NCBI GenBank assembly: GCA_050084985.1 | Contig: JBITNC010000001.1 | Coordinates: forward strand, 200,942,001-201,006,000 | Reading direction: 5' to 3' | DNA: 64,000 nt | Origin: Nageia nagi | Lineage: Eukaryota > Pinophyta | Part shown: piece by piece, positions 56,811 through 64,000 of the stretch | Layout: each line of letters begins with the position of its first letter | Position numbering within the stretch: position 1 is the stretch's first letter | The notes under the pieces: model-generated | Told to the model about the DNA's origin: nothing | The model's database searches: none | Seen by the model: the letters and a program-made list of their open reading frames with translations, nothing else | Translations under genes and position numbers: made by a program

Positions 56811-58616
56811 GAATTCTAAATGATGGTGAAGATTAATACCCATGAATTAGGGTTGATTTTGACTATTATATTTATGGAAGAAGAAATATCATGCATATTT
56901 TGAGCTATTATCTTAAAACATTTTAATTTTTTTAACTTGAGCATGCATTGCAGTTGAAGTTGTTCTAAACATTTTCTTTTACTAGTTGATTAGTAAAAAG
57001 GAATTATTTTCCAATTAATATTTTATGTAGGAATATGTTTATTTCAAGCTAGTTGAAGCCCATTGGGACCCCCTCATTAAAAAGGAGGATTGTATAATCC
57101 CTTATTGTACCCTTTTTCTTTTGCAAGAAAAAGTGGTTAACATATTTGAATATTATCTACAAGGATTGTTCTTCTCTTGATTCTTTTGGTGTTTATTTTC
57201 AATGTGTTCAATTTTATTTGAGATTTTAAATTTAAACTTAAATTAATTTAAAGTTAAGTATTCTTCAAATTTAGATTATATTTTTTTGGTAATTTTATAA
57301 ATATCTTACTTTATTATCTTGTTTTCCTATATAATCAAGAGCCATTTTCAATCAAGTATCATAGGGACTAAAATGTTCTAGCTTTAGAAATATGTCTTAT
57401 CCTTCTAACACCAACTAATATGCCCCTTAAAAATAAAATTATAAATGTTGATGATATTTATTCCATAAATAACTTGAACCTCATGGAATAAGAACTCACT
57501 TCAAAAATGAAGGATCTCATCATGGATGGGGTGAATGGCCTTGAATAGCTATTTAAATCATGAATTAACTCACTTTATCTATTAACCTATAATCTATCCC
57601 TAACCATTCAAGACCAACAATCATAACCACATAAGAAATGAAAATCATGCAACTAGAAAAATATATCTCAAAGATACAATCTAAATAAAAATTGAATTAG
57701 AAATATTCTTTTATCATAGAATTGAAATACATAATGATAAAACTTAGACACTCTCAAGTTCCTCCTATAAAAAATATTCCATAACTCCAATATGTGAATT
57801 TTGAACTCAAAACTCAATATTTGATATACTTGGATAATACAAACATCTCAAATAAGATACCATTTCCTTACAATAGTCTATACAAAAATAAATAGAGGAG
57901 AAAAAATCATAGATACATGCCACTAAAGAAAATAAAACTCCACCACTGATTAAAATAAAAATACATGCCAAATTTGAAAAGGAAAATATGAACTACACCA
58001 AGGAACTCAATCTTTTAGTTCATGATGTTCCCAAACCAATCAACTCATTACATTATGATCATATTTTCCTACATGAGAACTTGGATTTGAAACATATCAC
58101 CCTTGAAGTAATTTATGATATGGATCTTGTCCTTCTCATATTCGAAACACATGAAACATAATTGAAACTACTACCATCCTATATAAGTTATTATTAGTTT
58201 TGTACTTATAGACTAAATAATTATCAAGGTATAAAAGGTTCTAGAGATGTTGGTTACTTATATCAAGTCAACATTTAAATTTCTCAAATATTCATGCTAT
58301 ATATATAATGTGTTACTTTCCTCCTGGTTACTCATCACATTCTATTATAGACGATGGTGCCTAACCCTACATAGATCTTTATCCTATAATCTCTAGATTT
58401 TTCCTCTTGGATGATTTCATGTCATTAGAGGACTTCAATGTAGGAAAAAGCATATCCCAATTCTACTTACATGATATTTCTTATATCTTCAATTATTGGA
58501 GACTAATCTCACTTTTTTAGGCCTAATATGGTAATTAAATAATGCTATAAAAAATATTACATATTATGAAAAATATATGATCAATTTATGTGAAGTGCAT
58601 GATATGATCATCCCAA
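56811..58616. other. No gene recognised; possible polypurine tract at 57079-57090
   Basis: AAAAAGGAGGAT followed by TGTATAATCCCTTATTGTAC at 57091 looks like a polypurine tract against an LTR start. The rest is AT-rich with no recognisable protein text. Confidence 0.35.
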
Positions 58617-59021
58617 ATGGTATTTTTTAATTCCCTCAATCCCTCTTTTGTTAGTGATATTAGTGTGGTTGATTATGCTCTATATAATCTCCCCTTCATC
58701 TTTTCTCCCATTGATTTCAGTATCTATGATACTCCACCCCTATTTAATTATACTTACCTCACCCTTACCCTTACACTTACCACACATGTTCCCACTCACA
58801 TCCCCTTTTTTTATCCCTTTACTCCACACATCTATTTCAATCATAATCATATCCATATTTACATAGAAATCCTTAACAAACATCTCACCAACCTCCACCA
58901 TGTACAAGATCCTATCTTTCAAGAAAATATTTTCTCTAAATCCCTTTGGTTAGATGTTATTGAATCCTCACCTCATACGATCAATACCTCTCACCTTATC
59001 CATGGTCATTTTCCCCTATGA
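58617..59021 (+). other. 134-codon open frame of unknown status
   Basis: The longest open stretch in this part, plus strand. The N-terminal half is aromatic and hydrophobic (VVDYALYNLPFIFSPIDF) and a low-complexity TLTLTLTTHVPTHIP follows. No domain is recognised, and overlapping frames of similar length exist in two other frames, so it may be chance from C/T-rich composition. Confidence 0.2.
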
Positions 59022-60139
59022 ATCATGTTTTGATAATAAATATAAGACCCTCCATAAACGCATACACTTTTTTTTGCAATGCAATCCCTCTATAGTTAAA
59101 ATGGCCTAAAAAACTTTTTATAACCTCATTAGAAATAAGAAGAGTTAATATATTGTTATGAAAATGTTGAAAATCATTTTAGATAAAATAAAATGAATTA
59201 ACCTAATAATTCAGCATCAGTTGGTTTGATATTCTTCATAAATTCATAAAATGGGTTATATTTTGAATAAATAAACCTTTGATTTGAAACCCCTAACTTC
59301 ACAACAAACTAATCTTCAAATCTAGTTGCCTAAATACCTTAGAAGAATAATGTATGATTATGCGAATTAGTATCATCAATGTTTCTAATATTGAATAATA
59401 TTAAAATGAAATAAGAATAATTAAATCATGCACAAGAGAGTAAACATATCCTTGGATAGGTAGCATTAAGAGATATCTTGTATGTAATGATATGTAAATG
59501 CAATCTCAATATTGACTTATCCAAATTGAGTATAAATCTAATCAACTAATAATCCAATATGGAATGCCACACCTTGATCTTCATTTTATAGACTACTTGA
59601 TACCTTTTTATTAATATATTAAATACCATAAATATTATTTTATGATAAATAGAGAATATTTTTTAAGTATCTACATTATCAATATGTTGAAGATGAATAC
59701 TAAAAGCTTTTGATACCTCTTTATCCCTAAGTCTCACTTGTGCTCTATCATTAACCCATATGTCTAATCCACTTATGCCTCTACCTTCTACAACATCTTG
59801 AATCAATCCTCCATTATTCCCAACCCTTAATCTCATCCTTTTCATTTCTACACTTATAAAATGGTTTTGAAAGCTACCTGTAAACTCTAAACTATTAAAG
59901 TTGTTTACCTCGATGTAGAATTTTAATAGATTCACTACATAAAATTTAACTTATGTTCAAATCAATCAATAATTTTGATAATATTATTGTACACTCAACA
60001 TAACCAGCAAACGAATAATCCCATTAGCACAATAAAAGAGAAACACTCCCAAGATCTTAAATTGGCACTACCCAAGTAACAATGAAGAAACCAATAAATA
60101 ATTTTAGAGCAATAATCACATACTACAAATTATAACAAC
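59022..60139. other. No gene recognised
   Basis: AT-rich. The minus-strand frame 59663-59935 (90 codons; includes MKRMRLRVGNNGGLIQDVVE) shows no known domain and is not called. Confidence 0.35.
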
Positions 60140-60619
60140 ATAATGTATGTATTTTGATAGAATATAATCCTCTCCTACATACTCACATGGAGCTACATTG
60201 CTCTCTAAAATGTATATCTCTATACTACCATATTATGATGATTAATCATTTATATAGACTCTTAAATGTCATTAAAAATACAATAAAGATGTTAATAAAC
60301 ACTATACTCTTGTTACATCATCAAATACATGAACCTAACAAGACTACCAAATAAACCAAAATGGAGAAAATGATAAAACACACTAAAAAAAACTATGAAG
60401 TATGAAATACTAATGAAACATGCATGCATTCCAAAGTTAAAATGTACTAGGTGAAAAATGCAACAATGTTTTTGAAAATCCATAGCATTTATGATCTCAG
60501 GTGAGAAATGTGATAGCATTTCTTATGAAATGCACTAGGTTGTTGCATTTTTAGATACAAAGTTAGAAATCAAGGTTTTGATGACAAATTGGCATTTCAA
60601 TTTGGCCCAATTTCTAACA
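60140..60619 (-). repeat. 3' LTR of the minus-strand copia relic (left edge uncertain)
   Basis: On the minus strand it begins TGTTAGAAATTGGGCCAAAT directly after a polypurine tract, a classic copia arrangement. A repeated phrase (AATGCAACAATG, then GTTGTTGCATTTTTAG) lies inside. The far end could not be set. Confidence 0.45.
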
Positions 60620-60630
60620 TTCTCCTCCTT
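60620..60630 (-). other. Polypurine tract of the copia relic
   Basis: The minus strand reads AAGGAGGAGAA directly before TGTTAGAAATT. Confidence 0.65.
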
Positions 60631-60889
60631 GATGCTAAAAGGACTCTATTTTTTAGTTTTAAAGCATCATAAACTTGAAGAAACTAATTTGGATGATATC
60701 ATTTTCCATTTCTTCTAGCTTTGAATTAAAAATTTTAAAAAATTAGGATTGGCACTCCTTCCACTCTCCATGTGGACTATACTCCATCAACTTTTCTTCT
60801 TCCTCCAAATACATATTAAGTACCTTTTGATGATCATATCCCCCTTCATTAAAAAACTCTTCAATTGATATTCTACTAATGTTAAATAT

Positions 60890-61310
60890 ATTGGTTCTCC
60901 ACAACAAATGTTTCACATGATCATCATTATTCTCATTACAAAACCATACACCCATGAGTATTTAATGAGCTTAATCATCTCACATTGATGATTATACAAC
61001 AAAACTATCTCAATAATCTCTACATGTATTGGTTCTCCACAACAAATCTTGCACATGATCATCTTTATTCTCATTATAAAACCATACACCCATGAGTATG
61101 TAATGAGCTTAATCATCTCACATTGATGATTATACAACAAAAATATCTCAACAATCTCTACATATATTGGTTCTTCGCAACAAATCTTGCACATGATCAT
61201 CATTATTCTCATTACAAAACCATACACCCATGAGTATGTAATGAGCGTAATCATCTCACAATGATGATTATACAACAAAACTATCTCAACAATCTCTACA
61301 CATATGATTT
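60890..61310 (-). repeat. 138-bp (46-codon) in-frame tandem repeat, three copies
   Basis: Units start near 60890, 61028 and 61166 (TATTGGTTCTCCACAACAAA, then CACATGATCATCATTATTCT, CATACACCCATGAGTAT). The 138-base period is exactly 46 codons. The minus-strand frame 60913-61389 runs open through all three copies (LLYNHQCEMIKLITYSWVYG, MIMCKICCGEPIHVEIIEIV). It sits at the 3' end of the copia relic and may be its last coding part. Confidence 0.8.
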
Positions 61311-61389
61311 TATAAAATATAACCATGAAATGATTAAGCACAAACACAACAAGGAAACAATATTTCTCACACAAATCACCAATACTCAC

Positions 61390-62879
61390 AATGATTTACA
61401 AGATTCCTTTTTCCAAGGAATTTTAAATATATCATGAGTAATCATAATTTCCTTGACTTGATTTCAAGACAACCAAGTTACTTACCATCATCTTCACTCC
61501 AAGAAGACTCTTATTTAAGGTTTTTTTTATGACATAAGCATCAAAAAATTCATTGTTTACAAATTATGTCTTGGTAAGATATTATCCATCTTTCTCATAC
61601 ATAGCAACAACTTCAAAATATCTACTCATCAAACCATTAGTAAATAAATCAAATAATAAAAATTCATCACCTCCAATGATGTTTAATGATTAGGATCCTA
61701 TATGTATTACTTGATGGTTTTTTGTGCTTCCCATGAAGCCATATTGCTGCAATATTTTATTTATTTTTTTTGAAGAAACCAATAACTCTTCAACAAGATT
61801 TATCATCCTTGATGTGTCTTCACACAATGTTTCCTCTACAAGACAACCCACATTATTCACTTTGGTCATTCCAAATGAGTGATTTTCAACATTATCCATT
61901 AATGATATCCCCATTGTAAATACAACATGAAGATCATCAATCTCTTTTTCATTTTTTATTTTTTATCTAACCAATGAGACAATATTAATTCAAAATAGTG
62001 CTCACTCTTGAATATTGATCTTCATCACGTATGAAATCAATCATAAAGCTAATAGACTTCACCTCTTCATTATTCAAAATATCCCATCTTGGTTCATCCA
62101 TTGTACATCCATCCACTTCATGTGAATGATCTTTAAGAACACACTCCATTGTGAGTGTTTCTTCTTTAATATTTAAATATGCCTTTTGAAGATACTACTC
62201 TTCCATTCTAATTGAATGGTATTCAGTACAACATTCTTCAATGAACAATACTACTCCATCATTTACAATTTCTAAGTTTTCTTTATCAAAATAAAAATCA
62301 TCATGCCAAAAATATTTTTCTTCAACATTCTCCTCCATGAGAATATTTTTTTATCTATGTACCTCCTTCATAAGACACTCTTCATTCTATTATTCATGAC
62401 ATGAATCCTCAATAAAATTCTAAACATATTCATCCCCTATGAGACATGCTTTACCATAAGCCTCTTTCATGAGACATTTTTCATCCACCTCATCTTGGTG
62501 GTATTAAAACAAGAAATCATCCACTATGGAGTGGTCTTCAACATAACAACATTCATCACTCTCATAGAATGATTTTTCAACAATTGTCTCTTTAATAATA
62601 TATTCTTCAAAACCTGAAACAATATGTATGTTTTCATGTTTCTCATCATCATAAATAAAATCATTTATGTATTCTTCTACAATAAATAATTCATCATCAC
62701 AATTATACATACCTTCTTCACAATACATGTTTCCCAAAATGAGAATCTCATAAGTTTATTCAAAATAATATTCAACATGACTTGCTTCCTTGGAAAGGGT
62801 TTCATAATGCTCTAAATAAGCCTCATTAGAAGACTCTTAAAAAATACACGGCTTCCCCTTTCTTATAAAAATATTATTA
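61390..62879 (-). pseudogene. Copia relic: acidic, Cys/His-containing region, decayed
   Basis: On the minus strand this region is rich in Glu, Asp, Cys, His and Tyr, with a loosely repeated phrase of the type EECLMKEVH or KACLIGDEYV (about 62050-62500). An open stretch at 62504-62737 reads MYNCDDELFIVEEYINDFIY and YESDECCYVEDHSIVDDFLF. A shorter open part lies at 61690-61914 (LVEETLCEDTSRMINLVEEL). It follows the gag without protease, integrase or RT motifs. Function is unknown. Confidence 0.5.
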
Positions 62880-63185
62880 TTCCAAAAAATATCTTGCAAA
62901 GTTTTTCATATTATTTCAGTTTTCTTACAACTTGCAAAAGTGGAAAAATATTTTGTTTCATACCTTTTCTAATATCAAGGATAGCCAAGAAATTTTTATG
63001 TTGCTCCTCCTTCCATTTTCTTTCTTCTATTTCAAGGCTTCTCCAATATTTGGGTTCTTTATACTCATAAATAATATTATCCCATTGTCCTCTTGCCATA
63101 AAAAATATCTTCATGTTTATTTTCCATACAATATAGTTCTCTCCATTAAATTTTGGAACTTGTAAACCATAGTTGTTGATACCAT
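62880..63185 (-). pseudogene. Ty1/copia gag N-terminal part
   Basis: The minus strand reads NYGLQVPKFNGENYIVWKIN, MKIFFMARGQWDNIIYEYKE and HKNFLAILDIRKGMKQNIFP. These match the copia gag pattern (PKFxGxNYxxW, QxLWDxVxxGYxEP, AxxxIxxxxxxxIFPxI). No ATG stands in frame before the neighbouring LTR starts at 63186, so the gag is cut there or begins in another frame. A TGGTATCA at the junction could be a primer site or merely coding DNA. Confidence 0.75.
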
Positions 63186-63952
63186 TGTGATGTTCCTAAA
63201 TTTTCCTTATTCCAAATTATTAGTAAATCAAGTACAATTTAGGAAATAAGCAAGAACCATGAAATTATGCCATAAAAATACCCCATGCATAAGCCAAAAT
63301 AGGAGAATAATTTTAATGTCTTAATATTAAGAAATAATAGAGCAAAATACAACCAATATAGCCAAATAGGGCTGATTTCTAGCTCAAGGGACTAGATTTA
63401 ATGTCCAAAGAACTCCAAATGCTACTGGAAAGCTAACATCATACTATTAGGACCTTCAACCCTTGGATCTAATATGCAATACTGTATTGACTAAGGGTTT
63501 TCAGCATTAGCCAAGATCTAATGAGGGCTACATCCCACTAAACCCTTCCCATGTTGGAGTTTTTTCCAACAAGAGGCCCAAGATATGGTGCTACAAAGAT
63601 GTATAATATTCTCAATGATATAGTCTCACTCTTATGCCAATAATATATATAAGGACTCCCCAAGGTGAGGTGCATACACATCCACCCAAGAGACATCATG
63701 CTTGGGCATCCCACATCATACCTCAAGATCACACCAAATAATGTAATCATCCTCTAATTATGCATTGGACCTTGGGATCCCCACAATTACACTTAAATGC
63801 TCTAAATAGTCTTAAAATATTGGGGCCCATAATTGGTCCATTAAACCCATAATTTTTTTATCTTGAGGTTACAATCATGCATACAATACATTAATACAAC
63901 TAACTACCAAATCACTCCTAAAAAGAAATGGATAATAAAAAGGGACATCACA
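63186..63952 (-). repeat. 767-bp LTR with short inverted ends
   Basis: The plus strand starts TGTGATGTTCCT and ends AGGGACATCACA, inverted ends matching at 11 of 12 positions. On the minus strand a TATA box (CTTATATATATTATT, about 63640) is preceded by GGTGAGGTGCAT-type sequence. Directly right of it the minus strand reads GAAGGGAGGAT, a polypurine tract, so this is the 3' LTR of a minus-strand element extending beyond the window. Confidence 0.65.
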
Positions 63953-63963
63953 ATCCTCCCTTC
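63953..63963 (-). other. Polypurine tract of the element at the right window edge
   Basis: The minus strand reads GAAGGGAGGAT against the LTR TGTGATGTCCC. The preceding minus-strand bases to the window end are the last of the internal domain. Confidence 0.6.
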
Positions 63964-64000
63964 ATGAATTTCTTGACCTCAACCAATGCAAGATTTTTCC

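Noticed and set aside
61390-63170. Host gene for an acidic Cys-rich protein
   Set aside because: It lies directly downstream of a copia gag and upstream of a copia polypurine tract on the same strand, so belonging to the element is the simpler reading.

Overview
The window is plant repeat DNA. It is strongly AT-rich and poor in CpG, with no recognisable host gene, tRNA or rRNA. Decayed LTR retrotransposons fill almost all of it. Nearly every in-frame stop inside their genes is one C-to-T or G-to-A step from a sense codon (CAA>TAA, CGA>TGA, TGG>TAG/TGA). That pattern fits old, heavily methylated copies in a large, repeat-rich seed-plant genome. Very low GC with massive deamination has been described for some gymnosperms such as Welwitschia, but the species cannot be named from this sequence.

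Layout. (1) 1-2.7 kb: a ~29-bp tandem repeat, a cluster of three foldback (MITE-like) elements, then decayed repeats. (2) 2.7-11.95 kb: element A, a minus-strand Ty3/gypsy chromovirus with LTRs, a tRNA-iMet-type primer site, gag, protease, RT/RNase H, integrase and chromodomain, all broken. (3) 11.95-~20.8 kb: element B, plus-strand, Tat-like, with gag, no pol, an antisense plant mobile domain (PMD) gene, a 192-bp tandem array, a polypurine tract and an LTR. (4) ~24.1-32.0 kb: element C, with the same plan as B (primer site, gag, no pol, antisense PMD gene, 40-bp tandem array, polypurine tract, LTR). (5) 32.03-52.65 kb: element D, a structurally complete 20.6-kb Tat-type Ty3/gypsy element with a perfect 5-bp target duplication (ATTTG), 1.09/1.11-kb LTRs, primer site and polypurine tract. 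D has gag-protease-RT-RNase H-second RNase H-integrase, two extra sense ORF regions after integrase, and an antisense PMD gene. (6) 52.65-60 kb: an unidentified decayed coding stretch with acidic and coiled-coil parts, then LTR-like sequence. (7) 60.1-64 kb: a minus-strand Ty1/copia relic (gag, acidic region, 46-residue repeats, no pol), abutted by a 767-bp LTR of another minus-strand element that runs out of the window.

The point of most interest is the shared architecture of B, C and D. In all three a PMD gene lies antisense to the element, after the sense genes and before a tandem-repeat zone and the 3' LTR. In D, a short CpG-containing near-palindrome (GATCGTYRACGATC type) is repeated in the LTRs, in the sense leader and just upstream of the antisense PMD gene. 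C has a different palindromic repeat in the same place. This suggests a two-promoter retroelement with an accessory PMD protein and dedicated cis motifs, a hypothesis that can be tested.
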